A stretch of 64,000 bases of DNA from Nitrospirota bacterium. GTDB taxonomy: Bacteria; Nitrospirota; Thermodesulfovibrionia; Thermodesulfovibrionales; Dissulfurispiraceae. This document shows positions 10,863-17,407 of the stretch, piece after piece. The stretch is taken from positions 1 to 64,000 of the forward strand of contig WSNO01000003.1 in NCBI GenBank assembly GCA_009773415.1, given 5' to 3'. Each line of letters opens with the position of its first letter. Positions within the stretch are counted from its first letter, which is position 1. The notes below the pieces were generated by a model that worked only from the letters and a program-made list of their open reading frames with translations, was not told where the DNA came from and did no database searches. Both the position numbers and the translations under genes were made by a program.

Positions 10863-11096
10863 ATGACCGTTTTAGCGCTTATCCTTGTTGTCGCACTTCT
10901 TTTGAACATTCCCTGCGGTTACCTGCGGAGTCGTCAGCCGAAATACAGCTGGAAGTGGTTTCTCTGGGTTCACGTCCCCGTTCCGATGATAGTTGCACTG
11001 CGCCTTTTCACCTATACTGAACTGAAATACATTCCGCTGATTGTTCTGGCGGCAGCCCTGGGCCAGTTTCTCGGCGGACGGATGGGGGTGAATTAA
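10863..11096 (+). CDS. small membrane protein, unknown
   Basis: 77 residues with two hydrophobic segments (about 3-19 and 58-71), and a probable third between them (WFLWVHVPVPMIVALRLF). Family unknown. A TATAAT hexamer sits 5 bp upstream of the ATG with TTGCTG 18 bp before it, so transcription may begin almost at the start codon. Its TAA stop overlaps the ATG of the dehydrogenase gene by one base, suggesting coupled translation. Confidence 0.6.
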   Translation: MTVLALILVVALLLNIPCGYLRSRQPKYSWKWFLWVHVPVPMIVALRLFTYTELKYIPLIVLAAALGQFLGGRMGVN

Positions 11097-12109
11097 TGCT
11101 TGCTGCGTACCTTGTTGGGCGCGGAATGATAGAAATGCGGACCATGCCGGTTCCTGAGCCGGGAGAATGTGAGGTTCTTCTGAAGATTGAAGCAGCGCTC
11201 ACCTGTGGTACCGACCTGAAGGCTTTTCAGCGCGGCCACTCTTTGATACCGATGCCCGGTCCGTTTGGTCATGAATTCAGCGGTACGATTGCAAAAACAG
11301 GGAAGGGCGTAAAAGGTTTCCGGGAGGGCGACGCAGTGATGTCCACGCATTCCGCTCCTTGTCTGTCGTGTCGTTATTGCAGGAAAAAGCTATTCAATCT
11401 TTGCGAAAAGATAATGCAGACCAAAGTTCTCGGGGCGTTTGCTGAGTATATTCTTCTCCCTGAGCATATTGTCCGTCAGAACATGTTTTTGAAGTCTGAA
11501 CGCCTGAGCTTTGCCGAAGCTGCCATGCTTGAGCCTCTTTCGTGCGTCGTTCATGGGCACAGCGGAGTCAGGATCAAGAAGAGCGATACAGTCCTTATTA
11601 TCGGAACCGGTCCGATAGGGCTTTTGCATATGATGCTTGCAAAACGGCGCGGTGCGCGCGTTATCGTAACGGGCCTTGAGCACAAGCGACTCGCGCTTGC
11701 GCACTCTCTTGGTGCAGACGTTATCTGCGAAGCATCAGCGCTGCTGATGGCTGTCGAGGAACATACAGACGGACTCGGAGCTGATGTGGTCATCGAGTGC
11801 ACCGGCCAGCTTGATGTCTGGGAAACTGCCGTAAACTATGTCCGCCGTGGCGGTATGGTGATGCTCTTCGGCGGATGCAAAGCGGGATCGATTGTGACGT
11901 ATGACACACATCGCCTGCATTATGACGAACTGCAGCTGAAGGGTATCTTTCATTTCACGCCGAAAGATGTGAAAGCAGCTCGCACACTGCTTGCTGAAGG
12001 GTTTGACGTCAAGCCGCTCATTACCGGCAGCTATCCTCTGGCATCACTGTCCACGGCTTTTTCCCGTCTTGCGCTTGGCGACGGCATCAAGTACGCAATA
12101 ATTCCCTGA
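11096..12109 (+). CDS. zinc-type medium-chain alcohol/polyol dehydrogenase
   Basis: NAD(P)-dependent MDR-family dehydrogenase of the threonine/sorbitol dehydrogenase type; the substrate cannot be told. 337 residues. Catalytic zinc residues are the Cys of TCGTD and the His-Glu of GHEFSG. A structural zinc lobe (CLSCRYCRKKLFNLC) and the Rossmann motif GTGPIGLLHMMLAKRRGARV follow. Toward the C-terminus ADVVIECTGQ and GGMVMLFGG are normal for the fold. Coupled to the small membrane protein by a one-base overlap. Confidence 0.88.
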   Translation: MLAAYLVGRGMIEMRTMPVPEPGECEVLLKIEAALTCGTDLKAFQRGHSLIPMPGPFGHEFSGTIAKTGKGVKGFREGDAVMSTHSAPCLSCRYCRKKLFNLCEKIMQTKVLGAFAEYILLPEHIVRQNMFLKSERLSFAEAAMLEPLSCVVHGHSGVRIKKSDTVLIIGTGPIGLLHMMLAKRRGARVIVTGLEHKRLALAHSLGADVICEASALLMAVEEHTDGLGADVVIECTGQLDVWETAVNYVRRGGMVMLFGGCKAGSIVTYDTHRLHYDELQLKGIFHFTPKDVKAARTLLAEGFDVKPLITGSYPLASLSTAFSRLALGDGIKYAIIP

Positions 12110-12209
12110 ATAATTCCCTTGACTGTTTTCCGGTTCGTGCTATCCTTGAGTTATAGACCGTGTCTGATAATCCTGAATGCCTGCGTGCTCTTGTTCTTTT
12201 TTCTGTTTG

Positions 12210-12224
12210 ATAGGCTTAGCCTAT
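12210..12224. promoter_or_regulatory. palindromic operator candidate before the hexaheme cytochrome
   Basis: ATAGGCT-T-AGCCTAT is a perfect 7-1-7 inverted repeat 35 bp upstream of the cytochrome ATG. It overlaps a possible -35 box TTGATA (12207-12212), followed after 17 bp by a weak -10 GATATT. This position suits a repressor or redox regulator. The regulator cannot be named: the half-site is not the Fnr/Crp TTGAT or TGTGA type, and it differs from the Fur-like site at 8328. Confidence 0.4.
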
Positions 12225-12259
12225 ATTTTGATATTAACAACAGAAAGGAGCTATGATGT

Positions 12260-13450
12260 ATGAGGAAGACGGTATTTGTATTGACCATGCTTCTTGGACG
12301 GGCGTTCATCTCATCGGTTGCTTTTGCATCAGAAGCCGGCAAGGTGAATGCAACGCTTAAGAACCCCGAATATATAGGCTCTCAAACCTGCATAAAATGT
12401 CACAAGACGGAACATGAGAGCTGGAAGCTCACATATCACAGCAAGTTGATAGGCATCAAGGACGAGCGGATGTTGAAGGATGCTGTGGAAAAGGGGGAAA
12501 CCGACGGCTTTAATCCCGGACCTGCGAAAGGCAACGCAACAGGCAAGAAGTTCGCCCGGCAGGATGTGCAGTACACCATCGGATCAAAGTGGAAACAGCG
12601 CTATCTGGTGAAAAACGAAGATACCGGAGGGTATCAGTTCCTCGACAAACAGTTCAACCGCATGAGCGGAAAATGGGAAGGCTACGGCCAGAAGCACGAC
12701 TGGAATACTCAGTGTGCCACCTGCCATACCACCGGCTACCGAATTCTTGAGTACGATGCAAAGAACCCGAAGGCCCAGAAAACGACTTTCAGCGAGACGA
12801 GCATTGGCTGTGAAGCATGCCATGGTCCGGGTGCGGCGCATGTGAAAGGCCCCAAGAAGGGAAGTATCTTTACTTTTGCCGGCAAGACACCGCAAGAGCA
12901 GTCCAGAGTGTGCGGTTACTGCCACATCCGGCTTGACAATGAGCAGTACAAGACGGCTCAGGGCGGTACGCGCGAAGACTTTCCGGCACCGAAAGTGGGC
13001 GACAGCTTCAAGCCGTCAGATGACTGGACCACGTGGTATCCTGAGCATGTGATCATACCCGGCGTTCAGGCCAACAATCCTTTTGATAAGCAGTACGTAG
13101 GCGACCTGAAGGGTCTGTTTATTGTTGATGATGTATCAAAGAAAAACGGCGTCTATGAAGAGGCGAAGCACCACCAGGAGTATCAGGGTTTTATTCAGTC
13201 CGCTCATTACAAGGCGGCCGGAATGAGCTGCCTGTCCTGCCATACAGTGCATGCCTCCAAGAAGAAACCGATGATGGAGGCTGCAAAGAGCTGCGCCGGT
13301 TGTCACGACGCATCGTATACAATTGACAAGTACATGCCGGGTACGGGCAGGACTGCCGACAACCTGTTTGTGCGTTCGCATACCTTCATCAAGAATCAGG
13401 AAAGGAAAGGACTGCCGACAGCAACCGGGGTCCCGGTCTTTTACAAATAG
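12260..13450 (+). CDS. exported hexaheme c-type cytochrome
   Basis: Periplasmic electron-transfer protein of the cytochrome c554-like type. 396 residues with a signal peptide (cleavage likely after AFAS, near 24). Six CxxCH heme sites are at residues about 44 (CIKCH), 152 (CATCH), 184 (CEACH), 218 (CGYCH), 324 (CLSCH) and 345 (CAGCH). Spacing is wide between the first two and between the fourth and fifth. GGAG precedes the chosen ATG by about 10 nt; an earlier ATG at 12253 is in another frame. The partner is unknown, but the DsrE/F/H-like genes follow 95 bp later on the same strand. Confidence 0.9.
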   Translation: MRKTVFVLTMLLGRAFISSVAFASEAGKVNATLKNPEYIGSQTCIKCHKTEHESWKLTYHSKLIGIKDERMLKDAVEKGETDGFNPGPAKGNATGKKFARQDVQYTIGSKWKQRYLVKNEDTGGYQFLDKQFNRMSGKWEGYGQKHDWNTQCATCHTTGYRILEYDAKNPKAQKTTFSETSIGCEACHGPGAAHVKGPKKGSIFTFAGKTPQEQSRVCGYCHIRLDNEQYKTAQGGTREDFPAPKVGDSFKPSDDWTTWYPEHVIIPGVQANNPFDKQYVGDLKGLFIVDDVSKKNGVYEEAKHHQEYQGFIQSAHYKAAGMSCLSCHTVHASKKKPMMEAAKSCAGCHDASYTIDKYMPGTGRTADNLFVRSHTFIKNQERKGLPTATGVPVFYK

Positions 13451-13471
13451 TTGATAATTGCGCTCTCCGGG

Positions 13472-13489
13472 GCGGGTCTCAGGACCCGC
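13472..13489 (+). terminator. hairpin between cytochrome and DsrE-like cluster
   Basis: GCGGGTC-TCAG-GACCCGC forms a perfect 7-bp, GC-rich stem with a 4-nt loop, 21 bp after the cytochrome stop. No T-run follows, so it could equally be an mRNA-stabilising hairpin that sets different levels of the cytochrome and the downstream genes. Confidence 0.35.
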
Positions 13490-13545
13490 TCTTCTGCTGA
13501 GCAGGGTGCTTATGCTCCATGTCCTCATGCGAAAAGGAGTAATCG

Positions 13546-13890
13546 ATGCAGAGGGAACTCATATTTTTTCTTACCACCACGCCATACAGCTTTGAAAACA
13601 CCCACACCATCATCAAACTCGCCGATGCCGCTCTGACGAAGGGTTGTCCTGTGCGCATGATTGCGTCGGGCGACGGGGTCTTTTCTATTGTCAAGGGGCA
13701 GGTGCCGCAATCGCTGGCGGCCCTTGAAGGCTTGGTCGAACGAGGCCTCAAGGTAGACATATGAACCGGCTGCATGCAAAGCCGCGGTCTGGCGGCTGAG
13801 GATGCTGTCGGAGGAGGGGAACTCAGCTCCCTCAGTGGGCTTTTCAATGTCATGAAATCCGATCCGATTTTTCTGAATATCGGCATATAG
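13546..13890 (+). CDS. DsrE-like selenoprotein (UGA at codon 73 read as selenocysteine)
   Basis: The frame opens at an ATG with AAGGAG 7 nt upstream. It runs 72 codons to TGA at 13762-13764, then continues in frame for 41 sense codons to a TAG at 13888-13890. Read through, the product has 114 residues, typical for a DsrE/TusD-like subunit. N-terminal: ELIFFLTTTPYSFENTHTIIKLADAA. C-terminal: KVDI-U-TGCMQSRGL, ending FLNIGI. The U falls where DsrE-family proteins have their active cysteine, and it makes a U-x-x-C redox motif with Cys76. A SECIS-like hairpin follows (13780-13797). The next gene starts 10 bp after the TAG with its own AGGAGG, so the intact frame, not the truncated one, matches the gene spacing. 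DsrE-like selenoproteins are an established family; this assignment is by inspection. Confidence 0.82.
13780..13797 (+). promoter_or_regulatory. bacterial SECIS-like hairpin
   Basis: Stem AGCCGC pairs perfectly with GCGGCT around the loop GGTCTG. It starts 15 nt after the UGA codon inside the coding frame. In E. coli fdhF the SelB-binding apical loop is GGUCU, so the critical loop bases are the same here, and the distance from UGA to loop (21 nt versus about 18 in fdhF) is within the known range. Expected role: SelB recruitment for selenocysteine insertion. Confidence 0.72.
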
Positions 13891-13899
13891 GAGGCTGGA

Positions 13900-14253
13900 A
13901 TGAATTCATTATGTGTCGTTCTGAGAAAGCCTCCGTATGGTTCAGTTGATGCTGCGGAGGCGGTTCGCCATGCTCTCGGCGGCCTCACGGAAGATGTTGA
14001 GGTAAAACTGCTTCTGGTTGACGGCGGCGTCAATGTGGCACGAAAGGGGCAGGATACAGCCGGCACCGCGTATGCCAGCGTGGAAGAGGGCATCAGGGAT
14101 TGTATCGGCATGGGGGCGGAAGTTTTCGCTGATGCGCTGTCACTGAAGGTGCAAGTGCTTTCACCAGACGATGTCATGGACGGGGTGAAGATTGTTGACT
14201 CGCTCACAATCTCTGCAATCATCAGGAAATCCTCTCAGGTCATGATCTTTTAG
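13900..14253 (+). CDS. DsrF/TusC-like sulfur-relay protein
   Basis: 117 residues, DsrE-superfamily fold. It starts with a short strand and VVLRKPPYGSVDAAEAVRHALG, followed by VEVKLLLVDGGVNVARKGQ, a pattern seen in the DsrF/TusC subunit. AGGAGG lies before the ATG. It is the middle gene of a three-gene set in DsrE-F-H order. In TusBCD and DsrEFH such subunits form a heterohexamer that relays persulfide sulfur; the active cysteine normally lies in the E/D subunit, here replaced by Sec. No dsrAB is visible in the window. Confidence 0.75.
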   Translation: MNSLCVVLRKPPYGSVDAAEAVRHALGGLTEDVEVKLLLVDGGVNVARKGQDTAGTAYASVEEGIRDCIGMGAEVFADALSLKVQVLSPDDVMDGVKIVDSLTISAIIRKSSQVMIF

Positions 14254-14264
14254 GAGGGATGCAG

Positions 14265-14543
14265 ATGACGGTAGTTGTGAAAAGCTCACCGGACACGCCG
14301 GAAGGCAAACGAGGGGTGCAGATGGCAATAGACATGGGTGCAGATATTGTACTCCTTCAAAATGGCGTCTATTCCGTTCTTTTGGAATCAGCCTCCATTC
14401 GTGATATCCAGATTTATGCCATCGAAGAAGATTGCCTGATGCGCGGTATCGTTGCACATCCTGAAAGCCGGGTCAGGATGATCGACTATGAAGATCTTGT
14501 CGATATTCTGCAGCAGAGCGATCATGTCATCGGCATGATGTAA
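14265..14543 (+). CDS. DsrH/TusB-like sulfur-relay protein
   Basis: 92 residues from the ATG at 14265, chosen because GGAGGG ends 6 nt before it; an in-frame ATG at 14259 abuts the site. Pattern: MGADIVLLQNGVYSVLLES, then YAIEEDCLMRGI, matching the DsrH/TusB core where a conserved acidic and Cys/Leu stretch precedes RG. It ends YEDLVDILQQSDHVIGMM, with the C-terminal helix usual for this family. It lies 20 bp upstream of the desulfurase start. Confidence 0.72.
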   Translation: MTVVVKSSPDTPEGKRGVQMAIDMGADIVLLQNGVYSVLLESASIRDIQIYAIEEDCLMRGIVAHPESRVRMIDYEDLVDILQQSDHVIGMM

Positions 14544-14563
14544 TGAGTTGATTGGAGCTGGCC

Positions 14564-15751
14564 ATGAAGACCGAGAATCAGACCAACCGGATCGAACAGC
14601 CGATTTATCTAGACTACAACGCCACCACCCCGCATGCTCCGGAAGTCATTGCCGCCATGCGTTCATTTCTTGAGGAACATTTCGGCAATCCGTCAAGTGC
14701 CTATTCGTATGGATTTCGGGCGCGCTCGGCTGTGCAGAGCGCCCGTGAACAAGTGGCAGTAGCACTCAACTGCCAAGCGGATGAAATTCATTTTACCGGT
14801 TGCGCGACGGAATCGAACAACTGGGCTCTGAAGGGTATCGCATATGCCCGAAAGAACCGCGGGAATCATATCATCACCTCACAGGTGGAGCATCCGGCGG
14901 TGATCGAGGTCTGCAGGTATCTGGAGCGGAACGGTTTTGCGGTAACCTATGTACCAGTAGACGAATATGGCATGGTAGCTGCTGCCGACATTGCAGCTGC
15001 GATAACTCCGCAGACGATATTGATTTCTGTCATGCACGCCAACAATGAGGTAGGTACGATTCAGCCGGTGGAGGAGATTGCTGTTATTGCGAGGGGCCGC
15101 GGGATTGTTTTTCACAGCGACGGCGCACAGGCGGTCGGCAAGATTCCGTCAGACATGCAGAAGCTTGGAGTCGACCTTTACACGATTGCCGGGCATAAAC
15201 TCTATGCGCCAAAAGGAGTCGGAGCCCTGTATGTCCGAAAGGGAATCACCTTTGAAAGGCTCCTGCATGGTGCGGGGCAGGAGATGGGAAAGCGTGCCGG
15301 AACCGAGAATGTTCTCCATATCGTCGGCATCGGTACCGCCTGCGACATTTCTGCCCGCGACCTTGAAGTGAGCATGGCACACCTGAAGGCTACGTCCGAT
15401 AGACTTTTTGCCGGACTCTCCGGTTTGCTGGACGGAGTGCTCCTGAACGGTCATCCCGATCGGAAACTGCCGAATACGGTCAGTGTGAGCTTTTCCGGAA
15501 TTGATGCCAATGCACTCCTGTCCGAATTGCGTGATGAAGTCGCGGCTTCAGCCGGAGCCGCATGCCACTCCGGCGGCCGCGCCGTATCTTCAGTCCTGAA
15601 GGCGATGAAAATACCTGAAAATCGCGCCTTTAGCACCGTCCGCTTCTCAACGGGAAGCCCAACCACATTGGATGTCGTCGACCGCGCCGTTGCCCTGATC
15701 ACATCTGCTGTAAAACGCCAGCGAGGGAGTTCACCGATGTCCTGCCGGTGA
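14564..15751 (+). CDS. cysteine desulfurase / selenocysteine-lyase-like enzyme
   Basis: PLP enzyme of the NifS class that mobilises sulfur (or selenium) as a persulfide or selenide. 395 residues. N-terminal IYLDYNATTPHAPEV, PLP lysine K212 in AGHKLYAPKG, and catalytic Cys334 in SAGAACHSGGRAVSSVL. The GAACHS context is closer to selenocysteine lyases than to IscS (CTSAS) or SufS. ATG at 14564 has GGAG 6 nt upstream; a TTG 12 nt earlier is less likely. It directly follows the DsrE(Sec)-F-H set, so a role in feeding S or Se to that relay is plausible but inferred. Confidence 0.9.
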   Translation: MKTENQTNRIEQPIYLDYNATTPHAPEVIAAMRSFLEEHFGNPSSAYSYGFRARSAVQSAREQVAVALNCQADEIHFTGCATESNNWALKGIAYARKNRGNHIITSQVEHPAVIEVCRYLERNGFAVTYVPVDEYGMVAAADIAAAITPQTILISVMHANNEVGTIQPVEEIAVIARGRGIVFHSDGAQAVGKIPSDMQKLGVDLYTIAGHKLYAPKGVGALYVRKGITFERLLHGAGQEMGKRAGTENVLHIVGIGTACDISARDLEVSMAHLKATSDRLFAGLSGLLDGVLLNGHPDRKLPNTVSVSFSGIDANALLSELRDEVAASAGAACHSGGRAVSSVLKAMKIPENRAFSTVRFSTGSPTTLDVVDRAVALITSAVKRQRGSSPMSCR

Positions 15752-15832
15752 TTTTTTGCTTTGTCGGGACGCTGGTTGAATCCCTTTCAGTTTCAGACAG
15801 ATATCTTTAAATCTGTGGTAATATATTCCTCA

Positions 15833-16006
15833 ATGTATCTGTGTGATGTGTGTGGACAGCCTCAGGAAGGCTGCATCTGCTGCGAAGGCTGCGGACATAT
15901 TTGTCTTCGGGATGCGGGAGAGCTTTACTGCCCGGTCTGTCTGCCTGCACCAACGGAAATCAGGAAGAGTCCATTGAATATCGAGGAGGAGAAGCATGGC
16001 AGTTGA
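15833..16006 (+). CDS. small cysteine-rich zinc-ribbon-like protein
   Basis: 57 residues with nine Cys in [21 protein letters not shown] and LYCPVCLP, giving several CxxC knuckles that could bind zinc or Fe-S. No family recognised. The start is the ATG at 15833; the frame is open upstream to 15761, but that part looks non-coding. Its end overlaps the first 11 bases of yajQ, so the two are probably co-translated. Confidence 0.6.
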   Translation: MYLCDVCGQPQEGCICCEGCGHICLRDAGELYCPVCLPAPTEIRKSPLNIEEEKHGS

Positions 16007-16496
16007 TGAGCATTTTTTTGATGTTGTCTGCGAGGTCGACATGCAGGAGGTTTTGAATGCGGTCAACCAGTCAACGAAGGAAATCGGGCAGCGCTTTGAC
16101 TTCAAGGGCAGCAAAAGCAGTATTGAACTGGATAAAGGAAAGCATACCATTACGCTCGCTTCAGACGACGATATAAAACTGAAGAGTGTCATTGATATTC
16201 TCGAAGGCAAGATGGTCAAGCGGGGCATTTCGCTCAAGGCACTCAGCTATGGAAAAATCGAGCAGGCATCCGGCAATACGGTCCGGCAGGTCGTGACGAT
16301 TCAGCAGGGCATTCCTCAGGACAAGTGCAAGGAGATCGTCAAGCTGATTAAAGAGACGAAGATCAAGGTCAATGCCGAGATTCAGAAAGATCAGGTTCGC
16401 GTAAAAAGCAAGAAGATCGATGACCTTCAGGCGATTATCCAGATGCTCAAGGGCAAGGACCTTGGGATTGCGTTGCAATTTTCCAACTACCGATAA
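15996..16496 (+). CDS. yajQ: YajQ-family nucleotide-binding protein
   Basis: 166 residues, close to the usual length. Two tandem ferredoxin-like folds: [32 protein letters not shown], and the second half [19 protein letters not shown], ending [10 protein letters not shown]. YajQ homologues bind c-di-GMP in some bacteria and nucleic acid or tRNA in others; the role here is unassigned. GGAGG precedes the ATG. Confidence 0.93.
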   Translation: MAVDEHFFDVVCEVDMQEVLNAVNQSTKEIGQRFDFKGSKSSIELDKGKHTITLASDDDIKLKSVIDILEGKMVKRGISLKALSYGKIEQASGNTVRQVVTIQQGIPQDKCKEIVKLIKETKIKVNAEIQKDQVRVKSKKIDDLQAIIQMLKGKDLGIALQFSNYR

Positions 16497-16526
16497 AATC
16501 ATGAAGAGAGCTGATCGGGGGGAATA

Positions 16527-16742
16527 GTGGTAACGAAAACACATGTTAAATCTTTTTACAGCGGCATGCTGGTAACCTGCTATGAACACAACGGGATCAA
16601 GTTTGTTGCCAACCAGCATGGCAATTATGACGTCTATGAAGGCGAATATGAGCGCGGCGGGAAGAAGCGTGTTGCACATGCGAGTTCCGACGAAGTGAAA
16701 AATCTTATCGCGCTTTACAAAAAAGAAAATCCCAAAGGATAA
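16527..16742 (+). CDS. conserved-looking small protein, unknown
   Basis: 71 residues starting at GTG (GGGG 6-7 nt upstream). No domain recognised. The sequence is a compact mixed strand/helix (MLVTCYEHNGIKFVANQHGNYD, then RVAHASSDEVKNLIALYKKE). It lies 15 bp before the carbonic anhydrase gene, in the same direction, and is probably in the same operon. Confidence 0.55.
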   Translation: MVTKTHVKSFYSGMLVTCYEHNGIKFVANQHGNYDVYEGEYERGGKKRVAHASSDEVKNLIALYKKENPKG

Positions 16743-16757
16743 GGAGACAGCGGACCC

Positions 16758-17381
16758 ATGGAGAAACTTTACAAAGGTATTCATCATTTCCGGGAAGGAT
16801 TCTTCAGCGATGAGAAGGAGTTCTTTCAGCGTATTTCTGAGAGCCAAAGCCCTGAAGTTCTTTTCATCACCTGCTCCGATTCCCGTGTTGATCCGAACCT
16901 TGTCACGCAGAGCAGGCCGGGCGAGCTGTTCATCGTGCGCAATGTCGGCAATATTATACCGCCGCATGACGCAATCCGCGACAAGAACAGCGTGGCGGCC
17001 GCTCTGGAATTTGCCGTTCTTGTGCTGAAGGTGAAAGATATCGTTGTCTGCGGACATTCAAACTGCGGCGCAGTGCGGGCGATATTTGCCGACCCAAAAC
17101 AGCTGGAGCGCTGCACGCATTTGCTCAACTGGTTGTCGCTTGCTGAGCCACTCCGCGAGATTATGCGCAAGTATTACGACACGAAATCCCATGAGGCTTT
17201 TGTCGGCATCGCGGAAAAAGAGAATGTGCTTTTGCAGATTGAGAATCTTGGAACCTATCCCTTTATCAGTGACGCGCTCAGTGCCGGAACCCTCCGACTG
17301 CATGGCTGGTATTACGACATCGGGAGCGGACAGATCCGTTCCTACAATCCCGGCACTGAATCATTTGATACTATTCACTGA
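16758..17381 (+). CDS. beta-carbonic anhydrase
   Basis: Zinc enzyme that interconverts CO2 and bicarbonate. 207 residues, normal for the family. Zinc and catalytic residues: Cys39-Ser-Asp41-Ser-Arg43 (CSDSRVDP) and GHSNCGA near residue 98, giving the His and second Cys ligand. The ends fit the SulP-free bacterial type: EKEFFQRISESQSPEVLFI at the start and LHGWYYDIGSGQI near the end. GGAG lies about 11 nt before the ATG. Confidence 0.95.
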   Translation: MEKLYKGIHHFREGFFSDEKEFFQRISESQSPEVLFITCSDSRVDPNLVTQSRPGELFIVRNVGNIIPPHDAIRDKNSVAAALEFAVLVLKVKDIVVCGHSNCGAVRAIFADPKQLERCTHLLNWLSLAEPLREIMRKYYDTKSHEAFVGIAEKENVLLQIENLGTYPFISDALSAGTLRLHGWYYDIGSGQIRSYNPGTESFDTIH

Positions 17382-17407
17382 ATTCTTGTTTCTCACGATC
17401 TCGTATT

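Noticed and set aside
13479-14222. 247-codon open frame on the minus strand across the DsrE-like genes
   Set aside because: It lies opposite three plus-strand genes with good ribosome sites. Its translation is Ser/Pro/Thr-rich low-complexity sequence typical of an antisense shadow, with no family resemblance.
16161-17057. 298-codon minus-strand frame opposite yajQ and the carbonic anhydrase gene
   Set aside because: Both plus-strand genes have unmistakable family motifs and starts; the minus frame has no ribosome site or domain.
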